The notes beneath the pieces are model-generated. The model was not told the DNA's origin. It was given only the letters and a program-made list of their open reading frames with translations, and did not search any database. This document shows positions 1 to 8,627 of a stretch of DNA of 12,530 bases, in pieces; position 1 is the stretch's first letter, and each line of letters opens with the position of its first letter. Both the position numbers and the translations under genes were made by a program. This DNA comes from Paracoccaceae bacterium (lineage in GTDB: Bacteria; Pseudomonadota; Alphaproteobacteria; Rhodobacterales; Rhodobacteraceae): contig DLZA01000292.1 of assembly GCA_003447515.1 (NCBI GenBank), positions 1-12,530 on the forward strand, written 5' to 3'.

Positions 1-68
1 CCCTAAGGTCAAACGATGCTTTACAACTTAAGACTTTAAAACATTGTTTTTAAGCAGAATAGTATCGA

Positions 69-899
69 TCAACTTACTTCCAAATCTAACAAACTCTGCA
101 GTCCTAAACGATAATCAGGGAATTTTAAAACCACGCCTAACTCATCTTTAATACGATCGTTTCTCACCCGCTTGTTTTCAGCATAGAAGCTCCGCGCCAT
201 AGGCGTCAGCTCAGCCATTTCATACCCCACGGCTTCTGGCAACGGCAACCCTAGCAGTTCTGCCGCATGACCGATCACATCCTGAGGCGGAGCTGGATCA
301 TCATCACACAAATTATAGACTGAACCCGCATTCGGCTGCGCAATACTCGCAGCCAGCACCTGCGCGATGTCATCAACATGTATACGTGAAAATACTTGAG
401 CGTGTTTAATGATCCGCCGCGCGGTTCCCTCGCGTACTTTACTAAACGGCCCACGTCCTGGCCCATAAATCCCAGCGAGGCGAAAAATATGCAGCGGTAA
501 ATCCATTGCCTGCCATTCTGCCTCTGCTGCAACACGCAATTGTCCGCGCCGAGTCGATGGAGTCAAAGGTGTGTACTCATCAACCCAATCACCCTGATGG
601 TCCCCATAAACCCCCGTCGTAGACAGATACCCAACCCACTCAAACTCGCGTTTAGCAATCTCTTCACGCAACTCTCGCAATACTGGATCTCCTACCTCAT
701 CTGGCCCAGCTGAAATCAAAAGATGCGTAGCATCATCCAAATACGGCCCCATGTTACAACCTGGAAAAAAGGCACTTTCAACTCCCTCCTGAACCCGTTT
801 TCCGATCGTGCGCGACGTACCAATTACGCGCCAACCATCCAATAACGGAACCAAAGCCTGCGCTGAAAATCCGTGCCCAAAACTCAATAAACAAGACAT
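69..899 (-). CDS. YeeZ-like NAD(P)-binding extended-SDR family protein
   Basis: A 276-residue protein with a Rossmann fold of the atypical/extended SDR type (NAD-dependent epimerase/dehydratase, E. coli YeeZ-like). The N-terminal dinucleotide-binding loop is G8-H-G10-F-S-A13, so the last glycine of the usual GxxGxxG is replaced. A Y-L-S-T-T-G-V-Y-G-D-H segment at about residues 91-101 followed by a W-V-D-E is typical of the YeeZ-like group. An I-H-V-D-D-I motif near residue 173 is shared with other extended SDRs. The ATG at 899 is preceded by a GGTGG ribosome-binding site five bases upstream. The gene starts 22 bp after queG ends and is probably last in the mtgA-GST-queG operon. Substrate and reaction are unknown; the family call is firm, any specific enzyme name is not. 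Confidence 0.85.
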   Translation of the reverse strand: MSCLLSFGHGFSAQALVPLLDGWRVIGTSRTIGKRVQEGVESAFFPGCNMGPYLDDATHLLISAGPDEVGDPVLRELREEIAKREFEWVGYLSTTGVYGDHQGDWVDEYTPLTPSTRRGQLRVAAEAEWQAMDLPLHIFRLAGIYGPGRGPFSKVREGTARRIIKHAQVFSRIHVDDIAQVLAASIAQPNAGSVYNLCDDDPAPPQDVIGHAAELLGLPLPEAVGYEMAELTPMARSFYAENKRVRNDRIKDELGVVLKFPDYRLGLQSLLDLEVS

Positions 900-921
900 G
901 TAACCACCGTGTTATGAAAAA

Positions 922-1962
922 TCATTGCGTGCCACCCAATCTTTCAAATGCCCATCGTGCTGCATCTGCAACCGTGGCATCCATATCCTGGGTCAATCCC
1001 TGCACTACAGAAATCAATCTTCTGTCCCCAGAATTACCAATCGCATAACAAACATTTCGCACAAACCGCTTATGTCCAATCCGCTTCACAGGGGAACCTG
1101 AGAATAATGTCCGAAATTCAGTATCATCCAACAATGCCAGATCTGCCAACTTTGCATCCATCAGCTCGGTTCGTCCATGATATTTGACCTCAGCCGACCG
1201 CGCTGCAAACTTGTTCCACGGACAAACTGCCAAACAATCATCGCACCCATAAATCCGATTTCCGAGCCCTGCTCGTAACGCCAGATCTACCGGTCCCTGA
1301 TGTTCAATCGTCAAATAACTTATGCAGCGCCTAGCATCCAACTGATATGGAGCTGGAAACGCATTCGTAGGGCATATATCCAAACACCTGCGACAAGACC
1401 CGCATTTGTCTTCTGCCGCCAGATCTAATTCTAGCTCAACAGTTGTAAATATAGCACCGAGGAAAAACCAAGACCCGATCTCGCGCGATACCAAATTAGT
1501 ATGTTTGCCCTGCCAACCAAGCCCTGCAGCTTGCGCAAGTGGTTTCTCCATGACTGGAGCCGTATCAACAAAAACCTTAATCTGCGTACTGGCATCTTGT
1601 TCAATCAACCAACGCCCAACCCGCTTGAGACGCTTCTTGACAATATCATGATAATCTCGATTCTGTGCATAAACACTAATTGCTGCACAATTTTTATGCT
1701 CCAGGAGCTCCAGCGGATCATGATCAGGACCATAATTCTCCGCCATCATCACCACGGACTTTGCTTCAGGCCAAAGCGCACTTGGCGATCCTCGCCAGCC
1801 CATCCGCTCAGCCATCCAATTCATCTGCCCGTGACGCCCGGCATCCACAAATGCCTGCAAGCGCGCCGCCGTTTCGGGAACTGCATCCGGTTTACACACA
1901 CCGAAGTCAGAAAACCCTTCATCTAACGCTTTTTCGCGCAGTCTGGCAGTCAGATTTCTCAA
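922..1962 (-). CDS. queG: Epoxyqueuosine reductase QueG
   Basis: QueG reduces epoxyqueuosine to queuosine at the wobble base of GUN-anticodon tRNAs, using cobalamin and two [4Fe-4S] clusters in the cytoplasm. The 346-residue length fits the family. Cluster cysteines are visible as C187-x2-C190-x2-C193-x3-C197-P, a lone C213, and C240-x2-C243-x3-C247-P, the full ferredoxin-like set. V-D-T-A-P-V-M-E-K contains Asp133, matching the conserved acid proposed as proton donor. The start must be non-ATG: an in-frame TGA lies three codons before the TTG at 1962 and the first in-frame ATG is 46 codons downstream, inside the conserved domain. The TTG overlaps the GST stop as TTGA and no Shine-Dalgarno is evident, so translational coupling to the GST is likely. 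The product call is firm. Confidence 0.95.
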   Translation of the reverse strand: MRNLTARLREKALDEGFSDFGVCKPDAVPETAARLQAFVDAGRHGQMNWMAERMGWRGSPSALWPEAKSVVMMAENYGPDHDPLELLEHKNCAAISVYAQNRDYHDIVKKRLKRVGRWLIEQDASTQIKVFVDTAPVMEKPLAQAAGLGWQGKHTNLVSREIGSWFFLGAIFTTVELELDLAAEDKCGSCRRCLDICPTNAFPAPYQLDARRCISYLTIEHQGPVDLALRAGLGNRIYGCDDCLAVCPWNKFAARSAEVKYHGRTELMDAKLADLALLDDTEFRTLFSGSPVKRIGHKRFVRNVCYAIGNSGDRRLISVVQGLTQDMDATVADAARWAFERLGGTQ

Positions 1963-2624
1963 AAATCCAAATCAGAATAGTGAGGCGGTTGTGGAAAGCC
2001 TGGCAATTGATCCGCCAACAAAGAACGAAATGCAGGCCGCGACTTAATCTTCGCATACCAATCCTTAACCAACTCGTTACGGTTCCAGTCAACGTCCGAA
2101 ATATAATCCAAGCACGAAAGTTGCGCCGCAGCTGAGAAATCCGCCAATGTCATGCGGTCCCCCGCCAACCAACGGCGACGATCTAATAGCCAGCCCATAT
2201 AATCAATGTGAAACTTTATCTTGGATGAGCCCTTCTTTACATTCTTACTATCAGGATACCCTCGCCCCATTATCTTCTTTTGAACCCGCTCTCCAAGCAG
2301 GTTTAACGTTACTTCTCGATAAAATTTATCATCAAACCACGCATTCAGTCGCCGAACTTCAGCTTTACGCTCGGGCCCTTGCGGAAACAATGCAGGCTCT
2401 GGATGTTTTTCCTCAAGATACTCACAAATCGCTGTGCTATCCGACAGTGCTAGCTTGTCAGTCCGCAATACAGGAATTTGCCCGCCTGGATTCAATCGCA
2501 TGAAATCAGCACGCTCTTCCCAGTACCGTTCCTCGACCAGCTCCACCTCAATCTTTTTTTCTGCCAAAACCAAACGGACTTTGCGAGAAAACGGAGAAAG
2601 TGGAAAATGATAAAGCTTATGCAT
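1959..2624 (-). CDS. Glutathione S-transferase family protein
   Basis: A 221-residue cytosolic GST. The N-terminal thioredoxin-like domain begins [12 protein letters not shown] and includes the cis-proline segment N-P-G-G-Q-I-P51-V-L and the glutathione-binding D62-S63 pair. Ser10 or Ser13 near the N terminus is the likely catalytic residue. The helical C-terminal domain carries the L-A-G-D-x-M-T-L-A-D-F N-capping motif. The ATG at 2624 gives the normal start of the fold; a TTG 12 bases upstream is possible but adds nothing and lies inside a hairpin. The gene sits between mtgA and queG and overlaps queG by four bases. Substrate cannot be told from sequence. The proximity to queG and mtgA is probably shared transcription, not shared chemistry. 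Confidence 0.9.
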   Translation of the reverse strand: MHKLYHFPLSPFSRKVRLVLAEKKIEVELVEERYWEERADFMRLNPGGQIPVLRTDKLALSDSTAICEYLEEKHPEPALFPQGPERKAEVRRLNAWFDDKFYREVTLNLLGERVQKKIMGRGYPDSKNVKKGSSKIKFHIDYMGWLLDRRRWLAGDRMTLADFSAAAQLSCLDYISDVDWNRNELVKDWYAKIKSRPAFRSLLADQLPGFPQPPHYSDLDF

Positions 2625-2627
2625 GAC

Positions 2628-2665
2628 AACGGCCAATTAGGAGATTTGTGCTCTTTTGGACCGTT
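2628..2665 (-). promoter_or_regulatory. RNA hairpin filling the mtgA-GST gap, just before the GST start
   Basis: On the minus strand the arms AACGG-t-CCAA and TTGGCCGTT pair over nine base pairs with one bulged T, and GAG/CTC can pair again inside the loop. The structure ends three bases before the GST ATG (2624) and occupies most of the 53-bp gap after mtgA. No T-run follows it, so it does not look like a standard intrinsic terminator. It could modulate GST translation or mark an RNA processing site. The pairing is seen directly; the role is inference. Confidence 0.45.
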
Positions 2666-2677
2666 TAGAAATCTATT

Positions 2678-3442
2678 TCAACTGTTCTCGAAACAATCTG
2701 CACGTCCGTCATCTTCAATCATCCGCGCACCGGCAATAATCTGACGTGTTTGCTTCTTAATGAAAGGCGTAGGAATGCTCGCAGATCGCTTCTTTGGGCT
2801 CGGCAAGACTGCCGCCAAACGCCCAGCTTCCAACGTAGAAATCTTGTTGGGCTCCACTCCAAAATAATGTCGTCCTGCTGCTGCAGCGCCAAAAACACCT
2901 TCATCCATTTCAGTGATATTCAAATACACTTCAACAATGCGTGCCTTAGACCAAAAAATCTCAATCAATAGTGTAAACCACGTCTCCAACCCCTTACGAA
3001 CCCAAGTCCGTCCCTGCCACAAAAATACGTTCTTTGCCACTTGCTGGCTAATCGTGGAACCGCCACGCAACCGACCATTGTCTGCCAGTGCCGACTTGAT
3101 CCCTTCAATGTCAAATCCAATATGCAGACAGAAATTCGCATCTTCTGCTGCTACCACCGACCGCGCCACCACAGGGCTAAACTCTTTCAAAGGTGTCCAA
3201 TCCCGCTCAATCGTCCCAAGTCGCATTTTCTCTGATACAAAATAATAAGTCATGTATGGATTTACGAAACGCAGCATGACCACCAACACAATGCTCAACG
3301 CAGCTCCAATCAACACACTCAAAAATACCCATTTAAAAATCTGCCAAATCCACCCTCGCCAGAATCCTGCGACTCCATCGACGGCTACGCCAACATACCC
3401 CTTTTTTCGCCGTACTTTTATTTTTTTACGCAGCATGCTCAT
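2678..3442 (-). CDS. mtgA: Monofunctional biosynthetic peptidoglycan glycosyltransferase MtgA
   Basis: MtgA is a GT51 glycosyltransferase that polymerises lipid II into glycan strands on the periplasmic face of the inner membrane, without a transpeptidase domain. With the ATG at 3442 the protein has 254 residues: a short basic cytoplasmic tail, one membrane anchor at about 37-58, then the GT51 domain. Visible motifs are E100-D-x2-F-x2-H-x-G-F-D (catalytic Glu100), G-G-S-T-I-S-Q-Q at 127-134, R-K-G-L-E153, K-x-R-I-V-E-V-Y-L-N ending at 175, and a G-x-F-G-A-x-A-A segment. TTG (3484) and GTG (3478) starts would only add a poorly conserved tail, and an ATG at 3436 is an equal alternative; none has a strong ribosome-binding site. 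It lies 121 bp after gltB and 53 bp before the GST. Confidence 0.93.
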   Translation of the reverse strand: MSMLRKKIKVRRKKGYVGVAVDGVAGFWRGWIWQIFKWVFLSVLIGAALSIVLVVMLRFVNPYMTYYFVSEKMRLGTIERDWTPLKEFSPVVARSVVAAEDANFCLHIGFDIEGIKSALADNGRLRGGSTISQQVAKNVFLWQGRTWVRKGLETWFTLLIEIFWSKARIVEVYLNITEMDEGVFGAAAAGRHYFGVEPNKISTLEAGRLAAVLPSPKKRSASIPTPFIKKQTRQIIAGARMIEDDGRADCFENS

Positions 3443-3510
3443 ATTACTGATGGCCACAGAATATCTTCTTTGCCTCACAATCAATCAAGACGACCCTCAA
3501 ATCAACCATA

Positions 3511-3540
3511 AGAGCCGTAAGTTTCTATACCTACGGCTTT
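3511..3540 (-). terminator. Hairpin in the gltB-mtgA gap, possible weak gltB terminator
   Basis: AGCCGTA (3513-3519) and TACGGCT (3532-3538) pair perfectly across a 12-nt loop, and one G-T and one A-T pair extend the stem to nine. It begins about 24 bases after the gltB stop codon in transcript order. The sequence after it (TATGGTTGATTTG) has only scattered T residues, so an intrinsic terminator is uncertain. It may instead stabilise the gltB 3' end or attenuate read-through into mtgA. Confidence 0.4.
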
Positions 3541-3563
3541 CAAAGATTTCAAAACACTTAAAA

Positions 3564-6500
3564 TTAGGCCATCTTAGCACTTACTTTTTCAGACAATGGT
3601 TCAATTAAATGCGCTAGCATCTCTTTTGGACAGACCTGAACAAAATTAGCCTTCTCCTCGTCCCAAAAGCGTAAGATATCTGCTGCTTTTGCTGATCCAG
3701 TTTCAAACAAATGATCTTCAATCAAACCCTTGAGCTGATTTCCCCAATATCCTTCAGCCACGGATGCAGTCACCAAAGTTTCACGGTTAATCATATCTTC
3801 AAAACACCCATCAGGATCATAAACATAAGCCATACCCCCCGTCATGCCTGCACCAAAGTTCGCACCCGTTGATCCGAGAATTACAGCCACACCGCCGGTC
3901 ATGTATTCACACCCATTTGTGCCACAGCCCTCAATCACCACAGTCGCACCAGAGTTACGCACCGCGAACCGCTCACCCGCTCGCCCATTCGCAAACAAAC
4001 GTCCGGCGGTCGCACCATAAAGAACCGTATTACCAATGATCGTATTGTCCGCAGCTACCAGCGGCGACGTTAGCGGTGGGCGTACCACAATGGTCGCACC
4101 AGACAAGCCTTTACCAACGTAGTCGTTAGCGTCTCCCGAGACTTCCAACTTCAACCCAGGTGCTGCAAATGCACCAAGTGATTGGCCAGCACTACCAGTC
4201 AGTTTCACAGTCAAATGATTATCTTGCAGAGAATTATTCATTCCAAAACGCTGCACAATATGGCTCGACACACGGGTCCCAATCGTCCGGTGTGTGTTCT
4301 GCACCGCATAGGACAATTGCATCTTTTCACCATCCTTAAAAAACGGCTCAGCATCCTTCACTATGTCCGCATCAAGCGTATCGGGAACGGCCTGACGCTC
4401 GCGATCGCGGTCATATTTAATCTGCTGCGCACCATCGACACTAATCAGCAGTGGATTCATATCTAAATCATCTAGATGCGCAGACCCTCGCGAAACCTGC
4501 GCCAACATATCTGCACGGCCAATCACTTCGTCCAAAGATCGCATTCCAAGAGACGCCAAAACTTCGCGCACTTCTTGCGCATAAAAGGTGATCAGATTGA
4601 CCACTTTATCAGCTGTCCCTGTGAATTTTTTTCGTAAATCCTCATCCTGCACACAAACCCCAACTGGGCACGTATTGCTCTGACACTGGCGCACCATAAT
4701 ACAGCCCATCGCAATCAGTGCCGCCGTACCAATTCCGTACTCCTCAGCACCCAGCATGGCTGCTATCACGATGTCCCGCCCAGTGCGTAAACCACCATCT
4801 GTGCGCAGCGTAACACGATCTCGCAGGTTATTCATCGCTAGTACTTGATGCGCCTCTGACAGGCCCATCTCCCATGGCAAGCCCGCGTATTTGATCGAAG
4901 TCGCAGGGGATGCACCCGTCCCACCATTGTGGCCAGACACAAGAATCACATCTGCTTTAGCCTTTGCCACACCCGCCGCAATTGTGCCAACACCACTCGA
5001 GGCAACAAGCTTCACAGTCACCTTACATCGCGGATTTATCTGCTTAAGATCATAGATCAGCTGCGCCAAATCTTCTATCGAATAGATATCGTGGTGCGGA
5101 GGCGGTGAAATCAACGTCACCCCCTTGGTCGAGTGTCGTAACCGCGCGATCAGGTCAGTGACCTTGATTCCCGGAAGCTGCCCACCTTCACCTGGTTTTG
5201 CTCCCTGAGCTACTTTGATTTCCAACTCTTCACAGTGGTTTAAATACTCTGCTGTCACACCAAACCGACCAGACGCAACCTGCTTTATTTTAGCAGACGG
5301 GTTATCACCATTTGGCTCTGGTACGAAATGAGCAGGGTCTTCGCCACCCTCGCCACTGTCAGACTTTGCGCCGATCCGGTTCATCGCCACATTCAGCGTT
5401 TTATGCGCTTCTGGTGACAATGCTCCAAGTGACATGCCGGGCGTTACAAACCGCTTACGGATCGAAGTTATGGATTCAACATCATCAACTGAAATTGGTG
5501 TTAAATCCGATTTAAAATCTAACAAATCACGCAAATGGATTGGCGGATTATTTTGCATTTTTTTGGAGTACTGCTTCCACAAATCAAAGCTCGCTCGATC
5601 ACAGGCTGCTTGCATCAAATGCATGGTCTGCGCTTCCCATGCATGCCTTTCACCTGATCGGCGTTCTTTATAAAATCCACCGATCGGCAACACTTCCTGC
5701 TGACCCAACCAACCTTTAGCATGTACCTCGGTCGCTTTGCGCTCAATACCGACCAAACCAATCCCAGAGATCCGCGAGTGCATTCCAGGGAAGAACTCCG
5801 CAACCATCGCACGGCTCAAACCAACAGCCTCAAAATTCAAACCACCGCGATAGGAGGAAATGACAGAGATCCCCATTTTCGCCATGATTTTTAATAAACC
5901 CTGATTAATCGCCTCACGGTAGCGTTCCATTGCCACATCCAGCGTACAATCTAATAACCCAATACGGATACGATCTGCCAAACTATCCTGCGCCAAATAG
6001 GCGTTAACAGTAGTCGCACCACAACCCACCAATACTGCAAAGTAATGTGGGTCCATACATTCTGCGGAACGCACATTTATTGAACAAAATGTCCGCAGCC
6101 CCGCGGCTGTCAGCCAAGAATGTACGGCAGATGTAGAGAGGATCATCGGTACAGGTATACGATCCACGTCCTGCTTTCGATCCGACAAAACAAGATGCCC
6201 AGCACCAGACCGAACAGCTTCTTCAGCCTCCGAACGAATGCGATGTACGGCATCCCGCAGACCATTGACTGCACCCCGTTCAAACGTACAATCAATCGCC
6301 ACCACGTTGTCGCCAAAATGCTCAACCATCGCTTCAAATTTTGCGTTTGCGACAAACGGACTGTCGAGCACAAGTATCTCAGTCTGCTCATTACTCTCAT
6401 CCAAGACATTTCCCAAATTACCAAAACGCGTTTTAAGACTCATCACGCGATATTCGCGAAGCGAGTCAATTGGAGGGTTTGTCACCTGTGAAAAATTCTG

Positions 6501-8096
6501 GCGGAAGAAATGGCTTAGTGGGCGATACTTATCCGACAACACCGCGCTTGGCGTGTCATCTCCCATAGATGCAATACTTTCTTTCGCATCCTCTGCCATC
6601 GGATGCAAAATAATCTCTAGGTCTTCAACCGTAAATCCTGCCGCGATCTGCCGCTTACGCAACTCTTTAGCGCCATAAAGAGCCTTCTCTTTTACTGACG
6701 CAGTTACATCCTCAAGATTAGAGATCGAGCCAACCCATTCACCAAACGGGCGCTCGGCCGCAAGGGAATTTTTTAATTCTGCATCATGCCAAACCTGCCC
6801 CTCTTGCATGTCAACACCTAACATTTGCCCAGGCCCTAACGCACCCTTCTCAATTACGGTCGACTCATCCACTGGCACCATACCCGCTTCAGAGCCTGCA
6901 ATCACCAAACCATCGTTCGTGATAACGTACCGCATCGGTCGCAAACCATTTCGATCAAGGCCCGCCACCACCCAGCGTCCGTCCGTCATTGCCAACGCCG
7001 CTGGACCGTCCCATGGTTCCATTACACTATTGCAGTAGGCGTACATTTCTTTCCAAGCATCAGGCATCTCATGACTCAAATTCGACCAAGACTCAGGAAT
7101 CAACATTGTTTTTGCCATCGGTGCATTGCGTCCAGCACGCACCATAACCTCAAAAACGGAGTCAAGCGCTGCAGAATCCGAAGAACCACCCGCAATAATT
7201 GGTTTTATATCCTCCGCATATTCACCAAAATTTTTGGAAGCCATCCGAATTTCATGAGACTTCATCCAATTAGAATTACCCTTTAGCGTATTAATCTCAC
7301 CATTATGCGCCAACATGCGGAACGGTTGTGCGAGCCACCACTGCGGGAAAGTGTTTGTCGAATAGCGCTGGTGATAAATCGCAAACGCACTCTCAAACCG
7401 TTTATCCTGCAAATCAGGGTAAAAAACCGCTACTTGTTCCGCTAACATCATTCCTTTGTAGATGATTGATCGACACGACAGCGAGCACACATAAAAATCA
7501 CTCACTGCAGCAGCCAATACTGCCTTTTCGATCCGGCGCCGAATAACATAAAGTTCACGCTCGAACTGCTCTTCATCCACACCCTTCGAGTTAGAAATCA
7601 AGATCTGTTCAATCTCGGGCCGCGTCGCATTTGCTTTTTCACCCAAACAAGACACGTTCACCGGTACATGGCGCCATCCATAGATGTAGTAGCCCATCTT
7701 CAGAACTTCAGTTTCCACGATCGTCCGGCAGGTCTCTTGCGCCCCAAAATCAGTACGCGGCAAGAAAACCTGACCCACAGCGATCAACTCATTGGTATTC
7801 GGCTGGTGACCCGTACGTTCAATTTGATCGTAAAAAAACGGCACAGGAATTTGCACATGGATACCGGCCCCATCACCCGTCTTGCCATCAGCATCAACAG
7901 CTCCTCGGTGCCAAATTGCCTGTAGCGCAGTGATACCCGCTTCTACCACGCGACGGCTTGGCGATCCATCAACGGAAACAACTAGACCAACACCACAAGA
8001 TGAATGTTCATCATCCTCACGATACAAACCTTGTTCGGCCATCAAGGCGCGTTTTGCCTGTTCCTTTGCAACCCACTTAGCGTCAAACTTGGTCAT
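3564..8096 (-). CDS. gltB: Glutamate synthase [NADPH] large (alpha) subunit
   Basis: GltB makes glutamate from glutamine and 2-oxoglutarate: it releases ammonia in an amidotransferase domain and channels it to an FMN site. The 1510-residue length is normal. The class-II glutaminase nucleophile is Cys34 (C-G-V-G), so a 33-residue propeptide is probably removed. R-Y-S-T-N-T (about 245) and H-N-G-E-I-N-T (about 266) are glutaminase motifs. The central linker domain is followed by the FMN synthase domain with G-E-G-G-E-D-P (about 900) and a [3Fe-4S] motif C1132-x5-C1138-x4-C1143. The C-terminal glycine-rich beta-helix (about 1270-1430) ends in G-A-G-M-T-G-G-M-A-Y-V-Y-D. A ribosome-binding site (AAGGA) lies about eight bases before the ATG. 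The gene follows gltD and two small ORFs on the same strand. No truncation or missing key residue is seen. Confidence 0.98.
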   Translation of the reverse strand: MTKFDAKWVAKEQAKRALMAEQGLYREDDEHSSCGVGLVVSVDGSPSRRVVEAGITALQAIWHRGAVDADGKTGDGAGIHVQIPVPFFYDQIERTGHQPNTNELIAVGQVFLPRTDFGAQETCRTIVETEVLKMGYYIYGWRHVPVNVSCLGEKANATRPEIEQILISNSKGVDEEQFERELYVIRRRIEKAVLAAAVSDFYVCSLSCRSIIYKGMMLAEQVAVFYPDLQDKRFESAFAIYHQRYSTNTFPQWWLAQPFRMLAHNGEINTLKGNSNWMKSHEIRMASKNFGEYAEDIKPIIAGGSSDSAALDSVFEVMVRAGRNAPMAKTMLIPESWSNLSHEMPDAWKEMYAYCNSVMEPWDGPAALAMTDGRWVVAGLDRNGLRPMRYVITNDGLVIAGSEAGMVPVDESTVIEKGALGPGQMLGVDMQEGQVWHDAELKNSLAAERPFGEWVGSISNLEDVTASVKEKALYGAKELRKRQIAAGFTVEDLEIILHPMAEDAKESIASMGDDTPSAVLSDKYRPLSHFFRQNFSQVTNPPIDSLREYRVMSLKTRFGNLGNVLDESNEQTEILVLDSPFVANAKFEAMVEHFGDNVVAIDCTFERGAVNGLRDAVHRIRSEAEEAVRSGAGHLVLSDRKQDVDRIPVPMILSTSAVHSWLTAAGLRTFCSINVRSAECMDPHYFAVLVGCGATTVNAYLAQDSLADRIRIGLLDCTLDVAMERYREAINQGLLKIMAKMGISVISSYRGGLNFEAVGLSRAMVAEFFPGMHSRISGIGLVGIERKATEVHAKGWLGQQEVLPIGGFYKERRSGERHAWEAQTMHLMQAACDRASFDLWKQYSKKMQNNPPIHLRDLLDFKSDLTPISVDDVESITSIRKRFVTPGMSLGALSPEAHKTLNVAMNRIGAKSDSGEGGEDPAHFVPEPNGDNPSAKIKQVASGRFGVTAEYLNHCEELEIKVAQGAKPGEGGQLPGIKVTDLIARLRHSTKGVTLISPPPHHDIYSIEDLAQLIYDLKQINPRCKVTVKLVASSGVGTIAAGVAKAKADVILVSGHNGGTGASPATSIKYAGLPWEMGLSEAHQVLAMNNLRDRVTLRTDGGLRTGRDIVIAAMLGAEEYGIGTAALIAMGCIMVRQCQSNTCPVGVCVQDEDLRKKFTGTADKVVNLITFYAQEVREVLASLGMRSLDEVIGRADMLAQVSRGSAHLDDLDMNPLLISVDGAQQIKYDRDRERQAVPDTLDADIVKDAEPFFKDGEKMQLSYAVQNTHRTIGTRVSSHIVQRFGMNNSLQDNHLTVKLTGSAGQSLGAFAAPGLKLEVSGDANDYVGKGLSGATIVVRPPLTSPLVAADNTIIGNTVLYGATAGRLFANGRAGERFAVRNSGATVVIEGCGTNGCEYMTGGVAVILGSTGANFGAGMTGGMAYVYDPDGCFEDMINRETLVTASVAEGYWGNQLKGLIEDHLFETGSAKAADILRFWDEEKANFVQVCPKEMLAHLIEPLSEKVSAKMA

Positions 8097-8151
8097 ACCG
8101 TGTTCCTTCTATTTTCTTTCCGTGCAATACGGATTACTTATTCAAACACAC

Positions 8152-8165
8152 TGGCGAAAACGCCA
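8152..8165 (-). other. Small GC-rich hairpin in the leader before gltB
   Basis: TGGCG and CGCCA pair around a four-base loop between the stop of the upstream small ORF (8174) and the gltB start (8096). In the gltB transcript the stem lies about 56 bases before the ATG and is followed by GTGTGTTTGAATAAG, which is too poor in T to call a terminator. It may be a pausing or processing site, or chance. Confidence 0.3.
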
Positions 8166-8173
8166 CTGTCGTA

Positions 8174-8446
8174 TTATTTAGATGAATAGCCTTGCTTCAG
8201 CTGTATAAAGAATATGACTTCAGCGATGCGGGACATTGCAAAGATTAAGGTAGAAATCTTAAATTTAGTCAGCAATTTCACGAATATCAAAGAAACCCAA
8301 ATCAATCCGCTCAACACTAATTTTTTAGCCAGCCCAAAAGTCCATAACGTGACGCTGCGATGGTACATTAACATGTTTATCGCATCCGCAACTTCGTATT
8401 GATCAGTTTGCTTCACCGAAGGATAAGGCTTCAAAGGTTTAATCAT
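8174..8446 (-). CDS. Small putative membrane protein between gltD and gltB (orf90)
   Basis: I do not recognise the family. With the ATG at 8446 the product has 90 residues: a polar N-terminal third (K-P-L-K-P-Y-P-S-V-K), then two hydrophobic stretches at about 44-60 (rich in L, V, I, W) and 66-83, with basic residues between and after them. This suggests a two-helix inner-membrane protein. The ATG at 8446 is preceded by GAAGAG seven bases upstream. An ATG at 8461 would add five residues but has no ribosome-binding site. It overlaps the preceding small ORF by 8 bp (23 bp with the longer start) and is 77 bp from gltB. Its place inside the glutamate synthase operon suggests co-expression with GOGAT; a functional link is inference. 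Confidence 0.7.
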   Translation of the reverse strand: MIKPLKPYPSVKQTDQYEVADAINMLMYHRSVTLWTFGLAKKLVLSGLIWVSLIFVKLLTKFKISTLIFAMSRIAEVIFFIQLKQGYSSK

Positions 8447-8627
8447 CCGAACGCTCTTCATGATGCCAATAATGTGGGATGATGAAACAGACCGTCGCGA
8501 GGAAAAAAAATAATGACCCTGACAAATTCAACCAATCTCCTGCACGAGCGGATGCTACGACATAAATTGCTGCGCAAATGAGATAACCCCACCAGCCCGC
8601 AGTTATGAACCGGCGAGACCACATCAT
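8439..8627 (-). CDS. Small two-helix membrane protein coupled to gltD (orf62)
   Basis: A 62-residue protein of unknown function. The sequence is strongly hydrophobic in two segments: about 9-28 (A-G-W-W-G-Y-L-I-C-A-A-I-Y-V-V) and about 33-53 (L-S-G-S-L-F-F-F-L-A-T-V-C-F-I-I). A charged tail follows (H-H-E-E-R-S-D-D). The chosen ATG at 8627 overlaps the gltD stop as ATGA, the classic arrangement for translational coupling; a second ATG follows directly. A longer reading from 8654 would start inside gltD and add nine unconvincing residues. No Shine-Dalgarno is visible, which fits re-initiation after gltD. I recall small hypothetical membrane ORFs at this place in other Rhodobacterales GOGAT operons but could not check it. 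No catalytic motif is seen. Confidence 0.7.
   Translation of the reverse strand: MMWSRRFITAGWWGYLICAAIYVVASARAGDWLNLSGSLFFFLATVCFIIPHYWHHEERSDD

Noticed and set aside
34..54. Stem-loop CTTTAAAAC/GTTTTTAAG after the YeeZ-like gene as a terminator
   Set aside because: It is nearly all A-T pairs with a mismatch, a three-base loop and no following T-run, so it is not stable enough to call.
1..68. Partial gene at the left edge
   Set aside because: No sustained open frame with plausible sequence in 68 bp; too short to support a call.
1501..2135. Plus-strand open frames of 141 and 151 codons opposite queG and the GST
   Set aside because: Both are antisense to firmly identified genes and show no domain-like sequence.
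3443..3484. Longer mtgA from TTG at 3484 or GTG at 3478
   Set aside because: It adds 12-14 residues with no ribosome-binding site ahead of the basic tail typical of MtgA; the ATG at 3442 or 3436 is simpler.
6238..6678. 146-codon plus-strand open frame opposite gltB
   Set aside because: It is antisense to the conserved gltB coding sequence, has low-complexity composition and no ribosome-binding site; a shadow of gltB codon usage.
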